Of a stretch of DNA of 64,000 bases, positions 8,728 through 19,502 are shown piece after piece (within the stretch, counting starts at the first letter, position 1; the number at the start of each line of letters is the position of its first letter). The stretch is from Herbaspirillum sp. ASV7. Lineage in GTDB: Bacteria > Pseudomonadota > Gammaproteobacteria > Burkholderiales > Burkholderiaceae_D. The position numbers were made by a program, and so were the translations under genes. The stretch lies in assembly GCF_016429215.1 (NCBI RefSeq), contig NZ_JAELUH010000001.1:1-64000 (forward strand), read 5' to 3'. A model generated the notes under the pieces. It was not told the origin of the DNA, did no database searches, and was given only the letters and a program-made list of their open reading frames with translations.

Positions 8728-9273
8728 TTATTCGGCCGGTGCGTAGGCCTCTGCATTCATTTCGATGCTGCGCTGTTGCGGCCATGCCCATCCGCCGTGC
8801 AGGCGCCACGCGTGGCTGCCATCCTCGGCGATCAGGCGCCAGCGGGCCTGTTCCATTTCCTGCATCGGCAGCGAGAAACTGCCATCGGCAGCCGGACGCA
8901 CGACCAGGGTGCGATCCTTGGAGGGCTGGGTCGGATGCACCAGGTTCAGGATCAGGGTGCGGCCTTCTTCACCGGCTGGTGCCGCTTCCTTCATGACCAG
9001 TCGGCCCTGCAGGGTATTGGCGGCCGGATCGTATTTCATGGTGATGGCCGCACCCAGGCGCTGGGCTTCATGGTCGCGCCGCAAGTCCTTGTTGATGGCC
9101 TTGCCCTGCTTGTAGTAGTCATCGGCGACCAGGGCATCGGCGCGGGAAAAGGCCAGCCACACGGTGAACAGGCCGGCCACCACCACCACGGCAGGTCCCG
9201 ACATCAGCAGCCATGGCCAGCGATGACGGTACCAGGGAATGGTCGAAGGATGCTTGGATGAGATTGCTTGCAT
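8728..9273 (-). CDS. ccoH: FixH/CcoH family cbb3 oxidase assembly protein
   Basis: 181 residues. An N-terminal membrane anchor (LLMSGPAVVVVAGLFTVWLAF) is followed by the signature ADALVADDYYKQGKAIN and a periplasmic beta domain, as in FixH. It assists maturation of cbb3-type oxidase. ATG with GGAA upstream. It follows ccoG by 32 nt in the same operon, the standard GH order. Confidence 0.9.
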   Translation of the reverse strand: MQAISSKHPSTIPWYRHRWPWLLMSGPAVVVVAGLFTVWLAFSRADALVADDYYKQGKAINKDLRRDHEAQRLGAAITMKYDPAANTLQGRLVMKEAAPAGEEGRTLILNLVHPTQPSKDRTLVVRPAADGSFSLPMQEMEQARWRLIAEDGSHAWRLHGGWAWPQQRSIEMNAEAYAPAE

Positions 9274-9305
9274 GTTTTCCTCTCGGGTTAAGCGTCTGGC
9301 TTGGA

Positions 9306-10769
9306 TCAGGGACGTGGCACCAGGAACACCGCCTTCTCGCTCACGTGCAATGCGGGGTTGTCCTCTGCCTGTAATTCGATGTGGATCTTGTTGGAGCCGG
9401 GCTCGCCCACGCCATGGGGAACGCGTACCCGGATCGGCACCGACTGCGTCAGGGTCGCCGCCACATCGACCGGCTCGGGCGGATCCACACTGATGCCGGA
9501 AAGTCCGCTGGCACTGATGCGATAGCGATGGCCACGCTCATCGGTATTGATGATCTGCAGGCGATAGACGTTCTCGATGATGCCGTCTTCGACCTCGCGC
9601 CCCATCGAACCACGGTCGCGGATGACGTCCAGCTTCAGCGGCGTGCGCACCAGCAGGGAACCGGCGAACACGGCAATGACCGCACCCAGGATGGCGCTGT
9701 AGATCAGGATGCGCGGGCGCAACAGGCGGCGGCGGATACCGGCCGTCGAGAAGCCCTGCTCCAGCGCATTCTCGGTCGAGTAACGGATCAGGCCGCGCGG
9801 GCGCTTGATCTTGTCCATGACGCTGTCGCAGGCATCCACGCAGGCGGCACAGCCGATGCACATGTATTGCAGGCCCTGGCGGATGTCGATGCCGGTCGGG
9901 CAGACCTGCACGCACATCGTGCAATCGATGCAATCGCCGGCCCGGCTGCCGCCTTCGAGCTTGGCAGCCTTGGCCGCCGGCATGCGCGGCTCGCCACGGG
10001 CACCGTCATAGGTGATGATCAGGGAATCGCGATCGAACATGGCACTCTGGAAGCGGGCGTACGGGCACATGTACTTGCAGACCTGCTCGCGCATCCAGCC
10101 GGCGTTGCCATAAGTGGCGAAGGCGTAGAAGACGATCCAGAACATCTCCCAGGGGCCCAGGCCGAAGTGACCCAGTGCCGGCAGCAGTTCTCGGATCGGC
10201 GAGAAGAAGCCGACGAAGCTGATCCCCGTCCATAAGGCCAGGGCGCCCCAGGCCAGGTGCTTGGCGCTCTTGCGCCAGAGCTTGTCGAACGACAATGGCT
10301 GGCGATCCAGGCGCATGCGGGCGCTACGGTTGCCCTCGATGCGGCGCTCGATCCACATGAAGATCTCGGTGTAGACCGTCTGCGGACAGGAATAGCCACA
10401 CCAGACCCGCCCGGCAATGGCCGTAAACAAGAACAGGCTGAAGGCGCAGATGATCAGCAGCGCCGCCAGCCAGATGAAGTCCTGCGGCCACAGTACCAGG
10501 CCGAAGAGATAGAACTTGCGGGATGCCAGGTCGAACAGCACGGCCTGGCGACCATTCCAGTCTATCCACGGCAGACCATAGAAAACCAGCTGGGTCAGAA
10601 AGACACAAAGCCAGCGCAAGCTGGCAAAGCGTCCCTGGATTTCGCGCGGATAGATCTGCTCGCGCGCCGCATACATGCGGATGACGGTGTAATCGTCCTG
10701 CTTGCCACCACTCGGAGGTGGCGGATCCTCTTCCTGTTGCTGTGTCGGTGTCTTGACTGCCTTGTCCAT
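9306..10769 (-). CDS. ccoG: CcoG (FixG/RdxA) iron-sulfur membrane protein
   Basis: Membrane ferredoxin of 487 residues, shown in other bacteria to reduce copper for cbb3 oxidase assembly. Five or so membrane helices, with metal motifs CGYSCPQ and CKYMCPYARFQ, then two 4Fe-4S clusters (CIDCTMCVQVCPTG and CIGCAACVDAC), and a C-terminal FixG Ig-like periplasmic domain. The second ATG (MDKAVK) has AGGA at 6 nt and is preferred. Fifth gene of the cco operon, 129 nt after ccoP. Confidence 0.95.
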   Translation of the reverse strand: MDKAVKTPTQQQEEDPPPPSGGKQDDYTVIRMYAAREQIYPREIQGRFASLRWLCVFLTQLVFYGLPWIDWNGRQAVLFDLASRKFYLFGLVLWPQDFIWLAALLIICAFSLFLFTAIAGRVWCGYSCPQTVYTEIFMWIERRIEGNRSARMRLDRQPLSFDKLWRKSAKHLAWGALALWTGISFVGFFSPIRELLPALGHFGLGPWEMFWIVFYAFATYGNAGWMREQVCKYMCPYARFQSAMFDRDSLIITYDGARGEPRMPAAKAAKLEGGSRAGDCIDCTMCVQVCPTGIDIRQGLQYMCIGCAACVDACDSVMDKIKRPRGLIRYSTENALEQGFSTAGIRRRLLRPRILIYSAILGAVIAVFAGSLLVRTPLKLDVIRDRGSMGREVEDGIIENVYRLQIINTDERGHRYRISASGLSGISVDPPEPVDVAATLTQSVPIRVRVPHGVGEPGSNKIHIELQAEDNPALHVSEKAVFLVPRP

Positions 10770-10898
10770 GCTCATTCCTGCCCTGCCGTCGTTGTCTTGC
10801 GTCTTGCCTGTGGTACGCAGCGACGCGCTACTGTCACCGCCGGGGCCGCGCAAGTCTGCGCCTGCTTCGCCCCCGGACGGACCGGTCCTGCGTATTAC

Positions 10899-11831
10899 TT
10901 ACTTGGCCGCAGCATTGCTGGGCATGTTGGAAAGACTCCAGATGTAGGCTGCCAGCACATGCACCTTGGGCTCGCCCAGGAATTCACCGAAGGCGGGCAT
11001 GGTGTTGTTGCGGCCCTTGTTGATGGTTTCCTTGATGGTCTCGATGCTGCCGCCGTACAGCCAGATCTTGTCCGACAGGTTGGGCGCGCCGAGGGCCTGG
11101 TTACCCTTGCCGCCGGCACCGTGGCAGGCCATGCAGACACCGAACTTGCTCTTGCCCAGCTCGGCCTTGATCGGGTCGTGGGCCGAATCGGACAGGCTCA
11201 GCACGTAGTTGGCGACGTTGTCGACATCCTTGTCGCTGCCCAGTGCGGCGCCCATCGGCGGCATCACGCCGTGACGGCCCTTCATGATGGTTTCCTTGAT
11301 GATTTCAGGGGTACCACCATGCAGCCAGTCGTCGTCGGTCAGGTTGGGGAAGCCCTTGTTGCCACGGGCGTCCGAGCCATGGCACTGCGCGCAGTAGGTC
11401 AGGAACAGGCGTTCGCCGATGGCATGGGCCTTCGGGTCGGCAGCCACCGCCTTGAGGTCCTGTTTCATGTAGCCCTCGTAGAGGGGCATGTACTCGGCCT
11501 CGGCCTTCTTCACGTCGGCATCGTGCTCGCTGGTGGAATGCCAGCCCAGCACGCCGGCGAAATTGCCCAGGCCGGGGTAGGCCACCAGATAGCCGATCGA
11601 GAACACGATGGTGATGTAGAACAGCCACATCCACCAGCGCGGCAGCGGGTTGTTCAGCTCGGTGAGGTCTTCGTCCCAGACGTGGCCAGTGGTGGAACCT
11701 GCCACCGGCTGGTCGCCCTTCTTGACCTTCCAGTTGGACTGCTGCCACAGCAGCAACGCGCAACCGGCGATGCCCAGCACGGTCAGGACGATGATCCAGA
11801 TGTTCCAGAAACCATTGGTGAAATCAGCCAT
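10899..11831 (-). CDS. ccoP: cbb3 oxidase diheme subunit CcoP
   Basis: Electron-input subunit of cytochrome cbb3 oxidase, 310 residues. The first membrane helix is near residues 10-29 and the second near 66-86. Two class I cytochrome c domains have heme motifs CAQCH (147-151) and CMACH (233-237), with axial Met in the GVMPPMG and NTMPAFG loops. GGAGG sits 6 nt before the chosen ATG. Overlaps the end of ccoQ by 8 nt, consistent with coupled translation. Confidence 0.96.
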   Translation of the reverse strand: MADFTNGFWNIWIIVLTVLGIAGCALLLWQQSNWKVKKGDQPVAGSTTGHVWDEDLTELNNPLPRWWMWLFYITIVFSIGYLVAYPGLGNFAGVLGWHSTSEHDADVKKAEAEYMPLYEGYMKQDLKAVAADPKAHAIGERLFLTYCAQCHGSDARGNKGFPNLTDDDWLHGGTPEIIKETIMKGRHGVMPPMGAALGSDKDVDNVANYVLSLSDSAHDPIKAELGKSKFGVCMACHGAGGKGNQALGAPNLSDKIWLYGGSIETIKETINKGRNNTMPAFGEFLGEPKVHVLAAYIWSLSNMPSNAAAK

Positions 11832-12018
11832 GGCGCACCTCCTTGTCGAGGCCCTGTGCGGCTGGCTGGCCGATATCGCCATCGGCGAAGGGGATCATCT
11901 CGGCTTGCGAAAAGTCGGCTGGCTTGTGGCTGACATAGGTCCACCAGAGAATGCCGGCAAAGGTGATGAAACTGATCAGGGTGATCAGGCTGCGTGGGTC
12001 GGTGATGAATTCAATCAT
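11824..12018 (-). CDS. ccoQ: cbb3 oxidase small subunit CcoQ
   Basis: 64-residue single-helix protein (LITLISFITFAGILWWTYV) with a polar tail, in the canonical N-O-Q-P position. Stabilises the assembled cbb3 oxidase in studied species. Starts 4 nt after ccoO and overlaps ccoP by 8 nt. Confidence 0.9.
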   Translation of the reverse strand: MIEFITDPRSLITLISFITFAGILWWTYVSHKPADFSQAEMIPFADGDIGQPAAQGLDKEVRHG

Positions 12019-12022
12019 GGTC

Positions 12023-12637
12023 TTATCTCTCCGCCTTGATCAGCACGCCCAGGCCTTGCAGGTAGGCGATCAGCGCGTCCTGTTCGGTCTTGCCGGCCAG
12101 TTCGGCCGGGGCGTTCTTGATGTCTTCTTCGGTGTACGGATCGCCGATGCGCTTCAGGGCCTTCATGCGCGCGACGATGTCGTAATTGTCCAGCTTGTTC
12201 TGCTCCAGCCAGGGATAGTTCGGCATGTTCGATTCCGGCACCACGTCACGCGGGTTGTGCAGGTGGGCGCGATGCCATTCGTCGCTGTAGCGGCCGCCTA
12301 CGCGGGCCAAGTCGGGGCCGATGCGCTTGGAGCCCCATTGGAAGGGGTGGTCATAGACCGACTCGCCGGCGACCGAATAGTGGCCATAGCGTTCGGTCTC
12401 GGCGCGCAGCGGACGGATCATCTGCGAGTGGCAGTTGTAGCAGCCCTCGCGGATGTACACGTCACGACCTGCCAGGCGCAATGCCGAGTAGGGTTTCAGG
12501 CCGGCGATCGGTTCCGTGGTCGACTTCTGGAAGAACAGCGGCACGATTTCGGCCAGGCCACCGACGCTCACCACCAGCAGCACCAGGGCAATCAGCAGCC
12601 AGGGGTTCTTCTCAATCCATTCATGCGAAAACTTCAT
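12023..12637 (-). CDS. ccoO: cbb3 oxidase monoheme subunit CcoO
   Basis: Membrane-anchored cytochrome c of 204 residues. N-terminal helix [26 protein letters not shown]; heme site CYNCH (66-70) inside [16 protein letters not shown], with axial Met in [10 protein letters not shown]. Normal length. I chose MKFSHEW (GGGGA upstream) over an in-frame start four codons earlier. Twelve nucleotides after ccoN. Confidence 0.96.
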   Translation of the reverse strand: MKFSHEWIEKNPWLLIALVLLVVSVGGLAEIVPLFFQKSTTEPIAGLKPYSALRLAGRDVYIREGCYNCHSQMIRPLRAETERYGHYSVAGESVYDHPFQWGSKRIGPDLARVGGRYSDEWHRAHLHNPRDVVPESNMPNYPWLEQNKLDNYDIVARMKALKRIGDPYTEEDIKNAPAELAGKTEQDALIAYLQGLGVLIKAER

Positions 12638-12649
12638 TATTTCCCCCAA

Positions 12650-14077
<1,428 letters not shown>

Positions 14078-14142
14078 GAAACTCTCCCCACATTGTTGAG
14101 TACTGGTCAATGTGAGCTTACGGGGCATGGCCTCCGTGGTCA

Positions 14143-14156
14143 TTGACGTGTATCAA
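14143..14156 (-). promoter_or_regulatory. FNR box of the ccoNOQPGH operon
   Basis: TTGACGTGTATCAA matches TTGAT-N4-ATCAA at 9 of 10 positions. On the transcribed strand TAAGCT (14115-14120) is a -10-like hexamer at the spacing of a class II FNR promoter, giving a start near 14108 and a ~31-nt leader to the GTG of ccoN. Confidence 0.78.
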
Positions 14157-14210
14157 TTGGGGGAGGACGCCTGCACATAAAGGCAGGGAAACAACGAGAG
14201 CGCGCGACCA

Positions 14211-14387
14211 CTAGTGGCCGTCGGCCGGGTCCTTGTTGGCAGCAACGCTGTCGTCATCATGCAGGATGCGCATGGCGGGACCTTCGAGATCGTCGAACTG
14301 GCCACCGTCGGAGGCGCGAAAGAACACCCATATCGCCACGAAGACCAGCAAGGTACTCAGCGGGATGAGCAGGTAGAGCGCTTCCAT
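14211..14387 (-). CDS. ccoS: cbb3 oxidase maturation protein CcoS
   Basis: 58-residue protein with one membrane helix (LYLLIPLSTLLVFVAIWVFFRAS) and the typical acidic GGQFDDLEGPAMRIL stretch. Required for cofactor insertion into CcoN in studied species. Its ATG overlaps the ccoI stop by 1 nt (TGATG), so the two are coupled. The FNR promoter of ccoN follows directly. Confidence 0.93.
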   Translation of the reverse strand: MEALYLLIPLSTLLVFVAIWVFFRASDGGQFDDLEGPAMRILHDDDSVAANKDPADGH

Positions 14388-16900
14388 CAGACACCTCCGG
14401 CCAAGGCGGGTTGGACGGGGACCACGACTGCTGCCCCATCGCTCTCGCGCGATGCGCGACTCAGCCGCAACGCATTGCCCACCACCAGCAGCGAGCTCAG
14501 GGACATGCCCACCGCAGACATCCAGGGATTGAGCAAGCCGAAGGCCGCCGCCGGGATCGCCACGACGTTGTAGACCGTGGCCCATGCCAGGTTCTGCCGC
14601 ACGATGCGCATGGTGCGCTGAGCCATGCGTGCGCAAACTGCCACCGCCTGCAGGCGATCGCTCATGATCACCGCATCGGCGCTGACCTGCGCCAGCGCCG
14701 CGCCCTTGCCCATGGCAAAGGAGACATCACCGGCACGCAGCATGGCCGCATCATTGATGCCATCGCCGACAATGGCCACCACTGCCCCGCCCTGCTGCAA
14801 GCCGTGCACGTAGTCGAGCTTGCGTTGCGGCGTGCAACCGGCGATCACCTCGGTGATGCCCGTCTGCGCGGCCACCTCGGCACAGACCTCAGGCTGGTCG
14901 CCACTGAGCAGCACGGTACGCAGGCCCAGCGCGCGGAAGGCGGCCACGGTGGCCACGGCATCCGGACGCAAGGCATCGGCCAGATCCAGGCGCGCCAGCC
15001 AGCCGTGGGCGCTGCCCAGGTAGACCGCTCCAGCACCCGTGACGGTGTCCTGGCGGAAGATCGAAGGTAGCGGCTGTTCGCACAGCTGCGCGACAAACTG
15101 CTTCGATCCGATGCGATGCACCACGCCATCGACCAGGCATTGCATGCCGGCGCCGGTGACCGACTCCAGCTGCGTCACCTCGATGGCATGGATGTCGCGG
15201 CGGTCGGCTTCTTCCACCAGCGCCTTGGCCAGCGGATGCAGGCTGCCACGCTCCATGGCGGCGGCCAGGGCCAGCGCCCGGTCTTGCGCACCGATGCTCC
15301 ACAAGGCCACCAGTTGCGGACGTCCCTGGGTCAGGGTGCCAGTCTTGTCGAAGACGATGGTATCGGCGCGACGCAGGGTTTCCAGCACATTGCCGCGCAC
15401 CACCAGCGTGCCTTCGCGCAGGAGGCGGTCGGTTGCAGCCGCCAGCGCCGAGGGGGTGGCCAGCGACAGCGCACAAGGGCAGGACACCACCAGCACGGCG
15501 ATGGCGGTTTCCCAGGCCCGCGCGGGCTCGATCAGATGCCAGGCCAGGAAGGTGACAGCGGCCAGCAACAGCAACGCCACCACGAAGCGCGAGGCCACGA
15601 TATCGGCCCACTGCGCCAGCGCCGGCTTGCCCTGCCCGGCCTGCTCGGCCAGACGGGTGATGGCGGCCAGCGTGCTGTCGCCGGTCGTACGCAGCACCCG
15701 CAGCAGGACCGGCTGGCTCAGATTGACGGCGCCTCCCGGCGCCTGCTGGCCAGGCTGGAAGGATTGCGGCCGGCTCTCGCCGGACAGCAGGGCCAGGTCC
15801 AGCTCGGCATCACCTTCGAGCAATTCGGCATCGGCGGCCACGGTATCGCCGGGGCGCGCCAGGATCACGTCGCCCACCTGCAATTGCGCGGCAGCCACCA
15901 GGGTGGTCTCGCGGCGCGCCGGATATCCCGGCACCAGCAGCGCCGACGCCGGAAAGGCCTGATGCATGCGCTCCAGCGCCGCCGCCGACTTGCGACGTGC
16001 GGCCGCCTCCAGGTAGCGGCTACCCAGCAGCAGGAAGATGAACATGCTCACGCTGTCGAACCAGATCTCGCCCTCGCCGCGCCAGGTAGCCACGGCACTG
16101 GCAGTGAAGGCAGCGGCGATACCGATGGCCACCGGCAGGTCCATGCCCGGCGAGCGCGCGCGCAATCCGGCCCAGGCGCCGCTGAAGAACGGCAGGGCCG
16201 AATAGCACACGGCGGGGATGGTCAGGAACAGGCTGGCCCAGCGCATCAGCGCCATCATGTCGGGATCGATGCCCTCGTGGGTCAGGTAGGCCGGCACCGC
16301 ATACATCATCACCTGCATCATCGACAGTCCGGCGATGAACAATTGCCGGAACAGACGGCGCGAGGCGCGTCGGGCCTGCTCGCCCTGGCGCAGCGGATCG
16401 AAAGGATAGGCGGTGTAGCCCAGGCCACGCAGGCCCTTGAGGATGGTGGAGGTGGGACAGCGGGCCGGATCGCGCCGGATGTGCAGGCGTCCGCTGGTGA
16501 CGTTCATCTCGGCCAGCTGCATGCCCGGCAGGCGTGCCAGGTAGCGCTCGATCAGCCAGACGCACGCAGAGCAGCGCAGGCCGTCTACGGACAGCACCAG
16601 TTCCTCGGCGACATCACCGGGATGGGCAGTATCACGCCCACGCTCCAGCTCGACCTGGTCGACCAGCGCCAGTTCCGGTGGCAGCAACTGCTCAGGATCC
16701 ACCCGCGCCGACGGCACGGTACGACGCAGATAGAAATCCTCGCAACCGCTGTCGACGATCAGTCGTGCGACGCTCTGGCAACCGACGCAGCACAGGTCAC
16801 GCTCAAGGCCACCGATGGCCAGGTGAAACACCTCTCCCGGCAACACCGGCTGACCACAATGGAAACACGGGGTCCCCTCCCCGCTCCCTTCGCCATTCAT
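14387..16900 (-). CDS. ccoI: Copper P-type ATPase CcoI for cbb3 oxidase assembly
   Basis: P1B-type copper exporter of ~837 residues delivering Cu to the oxidase. In order: an N-terminal Cys-rich putative metal-binding domain (CFHCGQPV at 12-19, DLCCVGCQ), a heavy-metal domain with CSAC, membrane helices, the SCPCAL transport motif, the DKTGTLT phosphorylation site and the VGDGINDAAML hinge. The frame is open for another 800 bases upstream, but that part is antisense to the neighbouring gene; the ATG with GGAGG 6 nt upstream gives the normal CcoI N-terminus. It lies between the TauE/SafE gene (2-nt gap) and ccoS. Confidence 0.95.
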   Translation of the reverse strand: MNGEGSGEGTPCFHCGQPVLPGEVFHLAIGGLERDLCCVGCQSVARLIVDSGCEDFYLRRTVPSARVDPEQLLPPELALVDQVELERGRDTAHPGDVAEELVLSVDGLRCSACVWLIERYLARLPGMQLAEMNVTSGRLHIRRDPARCPTSTILKGLRGLGYTAYPFDPLRQGEQARRASRRLFRQLFIAGLSMMQVMMYAVPAYLTHEGIDPDMMALMRWASLFLTIPAVCYSALPFFSGAWAGLRARSPGMDLPVAIGIAAAFTASAVATWRGEGEIWFDSVSMFIFLLLGSRYLEAAARRKSAAALERMHQAFPASALLVPGYPARRETTLVAAAQLQVGDVILARPGDTVAADAELLEGDAELDLALLSGESRPQSFQPGQQAPGGAVNLSQPVLLRVLRTTGDSTLAAITRLAEQAGQGKPALAQWADIVASRFVVALLLLAAVTFLAWHLIEPARAWETAIAVLVVSCPCALSLATPSALAAATDRLLREGTLVVRGNVLETLRRADTIVFDKTGTLTQGRPQLVALWSIGAQDRALALAAAMERGSLHPLAKALVEEADRRDIHAIEVTQLESVTGAGMQCLVDGVVHRIGSKQFVAQLCEQPLPSIFRQDTVTGAGAVYLGSAHGWLARLDLADALRPDAVATVAAFRALGLRTVLLSGDQPEVCAEVAAQTGITEVIAGCTPQRKLDYVHGLQQGGAVVAIVGDGINDAAMLRAGDVSFAMGKGAALAQVSADAVIMSDRLQAVAVCARMAQRTMRIVRQNLAWATVYNVVAIPAAAFGLLNPWMSAVGMSLSSLLVVGNALRLSRASRESDGAAVVVPVQPALAGGV

Positions 16901-16902
16901 GT

Positions 16903-17760
16903 CTAACCTCCATGGGCCGGGCCGACGCAGAATACGTCGAGCCAGCCGTGTGCAATGCCCAGGCCGCCGAATTCGGCGGCGCGCAGCAATCCAAGCAGGC
17001 CAAAGGCAAGTACCACCAGGCCGGCCATGCGCCGCACCAATGGCCGTGCAGCCAGCCGGCGGAGCCGCGCACCCGACAGGCCCGCCGCCAGCAATACCGG
17101 CAAGGTGCCGGCGCCGAAGGCCAGCATGGTCAGCGCGCCTTGGACTGCCGTCCCCGACATCAGGGCCGTCAGCAAGGCGCTGTAGACCATGCCGCATGGC
17201 AGCCATCCCCACAGGCTGCCCAGCAGCAAGGCCTTGGCCGGCGTATCCACCGGCACCAGGCGAGCGGCCAGCGGCCGCAACATGGCCCACAGGCCGCTGC
17301 CCCATGTTTCCATGCGCGCCATGCCGTTCCACCATTGCGTCAGGTACAGGCCCAGCAGCACCAGCACGATATTGGTCATGGCATAGGCCACGCGCTGCGC
17401 CGGCGCCAGCCAGCCCAGCACGTCGGCGCCGCGCAGCAGGCCGGCGGCGATACCGCCGGCCAGGGCACCGGCCAGCGCGTAGCTGGACAATCGTCCCGCG
17501 TTGTAGCACAGCACGCGCCCCAGATCCTGCGCGAAGGCATGGACCTCGGCACTGTTCACGGTCTGAATGGGAATGATGCGTTGCAAGCGCGCAGTACCTT
17601 GGCGGGACAGCGACGCCATCGACATGCCTGGCACGGCGTTGCGCAGCCTTGCACCCGGTGCCGGGCCGGCCGAACTCAATGCGCCGACGATACCGCCGCA
17701 CATGCCGATGCAATGGACGCTACCCATCAGGCCCACCAGGAAGATCGGTAGCAGGTTCAA
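16903..17760 (-). CDS. TauE/SafE (DsbD_2-like) membrane protein of the cco cluster
   Basis: Polytopic inner-membrane protein of ~285 residues with six or seven helices. The start region LLPIFLVGLMGSVHCIGMCGGIVGAL carries the paired Cys/Met motif typical of this family next to ccoI in Betaproteobacteria, and LWGWLPCGMVYSALLTALMSG is the second signature. The motifs suggest copper or thiol handling for oxidase assembly; this is inference. The start is probably a TTG with GGGG upstream, 11 nt after the hemN stop. It ends 2 nt before ccoI. Confidence 0.82.
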   Translation of the reverse strand: MNLLPIFLVGLMGSVHCIGMCGGIVGALSSAGPAPGARLRNAVPGMSMASLSRQGTARLQRIIPIQTVNSAEVHAFAQDLGRVLCYNAGRLSSYALAGALAGGIAAGLLRGADVLGWLAPAQRVAYAMTNIVLVLLGLYLTQWWNGMARMETWGSGLWAMLRPLAARLVPVDTPAKALLLGSLWGWLPCGMVYSALLTALMSGTAVQGALTMLAFGAGTLPVLLAAGLSGARLRRLAARPLVRRMAGLVVLAFGLLGLLRAAEFGGLGIAHGWLDVFCVGPAHGG

Positions 17761-17771
17761 CTCAGCCCCGC

Positions 17772-19223
17772 TCAGACCGTCTGCGAATAGCGCTGCGGGG
17801 CATCCTTGTTCTCGCTGGCGGCCTTGTCGCGTTCCTGGTTCAGGTAGCGGTCGAAGACCATGCAGATATTGCGGATCAGCAGGCGCCCCTTGGGCTCGAC
17901 GGTGATCCACTCCGGTTCGATCTTGATGAGGCCGTCTTCTTCCAGCTGCTTGAGCTTGTCCATCTCGGCGGCGAAGTATTCGCGGAAGACGATGGGATAG
18001 GCAATCTCCAGCGAGTTGATCGACAGCTCGAAATTGCACATCAGCCGCTGGATGATCAGGCGACGCAGCACATCGTCCATGCCCAGCTGGATGCCACGGG
18101 CAATGGGCAGGGTGGCGTTTTCCAGGCGGGCGTAGTAGCCGTCCAGGGTCTTCTCGTTCTGGCTGTAGCTGCCGCCCACGGCGCTGATGGCCGAGACGCC
18201 GCAGGCCACCAGGTCGGTCTCCGAATGGGTGGAGTAACCCTGGAAATTGCGGTGCAGGCGCCCCTGCTGCTGGGCGATGGCCAGATCGTCGGTGGGCTTG
18301 GCGAAGTGATCCATGCCGATATAGACGTAGCCAGCCGCCGTCAGGTGGCGGATGCACAGCGACAGCATGTCCAGCTTGCTGTCGGCGCTGGGCAGGTCTT
18401 CTTCCTTGATCTGGCGCTGGGTCTTGAACAGCTGCGGCATGTGCGCATAGTTGTAGACCGCGATGCGGTCGGGGCTGGCCGCCACCACCTTGGCCAGCGT
18501 GCGCGACATCGACATCACGTTCTGCTTGGGCAGGCCGTAGATCAGGTCCACGCTCACCGAGCGGAAACCGGCGTCCCGCGCGGCGCGGATGATCTCCAGC
18601 GTCTGCTCCTCGGATTGCACGCGGTTCACGGCCAGCTGGACCTCGGGGTCGAAGTCCTGCACGCCCAGGCTGATGCGGTTGAAGCCCTGCTCGCGCAACT
18701 TGTGCACGCGCTGTACCGAGACGGTACGCGGGTCGATCTCGATGGAGTACTCGCCGACATGGTCGGGCGCCAGCGTGAAGCAGTGGCGGATATGATCCAT
18801 CAGGTCGCCCATCTGCTCGTCCGACAGGTAGGTCGGGGTGCCGCCACCGAAGTGCAGCTGCTCGACCTGGTTCATGCCGGAGAACAACGAACCCTGCATG
18901 CTGATCTCGCGCTTGAGATAGCTCAGGTACAGCGCCGCCTTGGAGCGGTTCTTGGTCACGATCTTGTTGCAGGCGCAGTAATAGCAGATGGTGTCGCAGA
19001 ACGGGATATGCAGGTAGAGCGACAAGGCGCGCCAGGCGCTCATGCTGCGACGGTCCGATACCGCATGCAGATAGTCGGTGACCGCGAAATCGCTGGTAAA
19101 GCGATCTGCGGTGGGATAGGACGTGTAGCGCGGGCCACGCTGATCCATTTTGCGCAGCACGCTCTTGTTCATGCCGACGAGACTGGCGGAAGGATGCAGG
19201 ATGGACGGATGGACGACTTGCAT
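17772..19223 (-). CDS. hemN: Oxygen-independent coproporphyrinogen III oxidase
   Basis: Radical-SAM heme biosynthesis enzyme of 483 residues that replaces HemF without oxygen. C76-x3-C80-x2-C83 (CDTICYYCAC) binds the 4Fe-4S cluster; HFGGGTPTYL and EIDPRTV are SAM-site motifs, and the C-terminal HemN domain is complete. AGGAG 6 nt before the chosen ATG; an earlier ATG at 19271 would add 16 residues. The promoter holds a 9/10 FNR box. Supplies heme for the adjacent cbb3 oxidase at low oxygen. Confidence 0.95.
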   Translation of the reverse strand: MQVVHPSILHPSASLVGMNKSVLRKMDQRGPRYTSYPTADRFTSDFAVTDYLHAVSDRRSMSAWRALSLYLHIPFCDTICYYCACNKIVTKNRSKAALYLSYLKREISMQGSLFSGMNQVEQLHFGGGTPTYLSDEQMGDLMDHIRHCFTLAPDHVGEYSIEIDPRTVSVQRVHKLREQGFNRISLGVQDFDPEVQLAVNRVQSEEQTLEIIRAARDAGFRSVSVDLIYGLPKQNVMSMSRTLAKVVAASPDRIAVYNYAHMPQLFKTQRQIKEEDLPSADSKLDMLSLCIRHLTAAGYVYIGMDHFAKPTDDLAIAQQQGRLHRNFQGYSTHSETDLVACGVSAISAVGGSYSQNEKTLDGYYARLENATLPIARGIQLGMDDVLRRLIIQRLMCNFELSINSLEIAYPIVFREYFAAEMDKLKQLEEDGLIKIEPEWITVEPKGRLLIRNICMVFDRYLNQERDKAASENKDAPQRYSQTV

Positions 19224-19320
19224 GCGATGCTCCTGGCCGGCTGCCACGCCGGACTGACGCGGCGCGCACATGCGCTGGGCCGCGAGCCCACCGGGCGAGC
19301 TGGTATTGAGTGGAGTTTGC

Positions 19321-19362
19321 AGGATAGCGGCTTGACCGCCGCCCCGCCTTGATATGCGTCAA
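19321..19362 (-). promoter_or_regulatory. FNR-dependent promoter of hemN
   Basis: FNR box TTGATATGCGTCAA (19349-19362), 9 of 10 consensus positions, and on the transcribed strand TATCCT (19321-19326) at the class II spacing. Predicted start near 19314, ~90 nt before the hemN ATG. Confidence 0.78.
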
Positions 19363-19502
19363 AAGTGCCGGCAGCTTGCGTCAGACACCAGGTCGGGAGT
19401 GTAGCGGCGCAACAAGGTATCATGCTCCCCAGCAAGCCCGTCGCCGCCCGCATGATAAGGTATCGTCAGTACCCGACCGATGACATCGATCAAGGAGCCC
19501 CC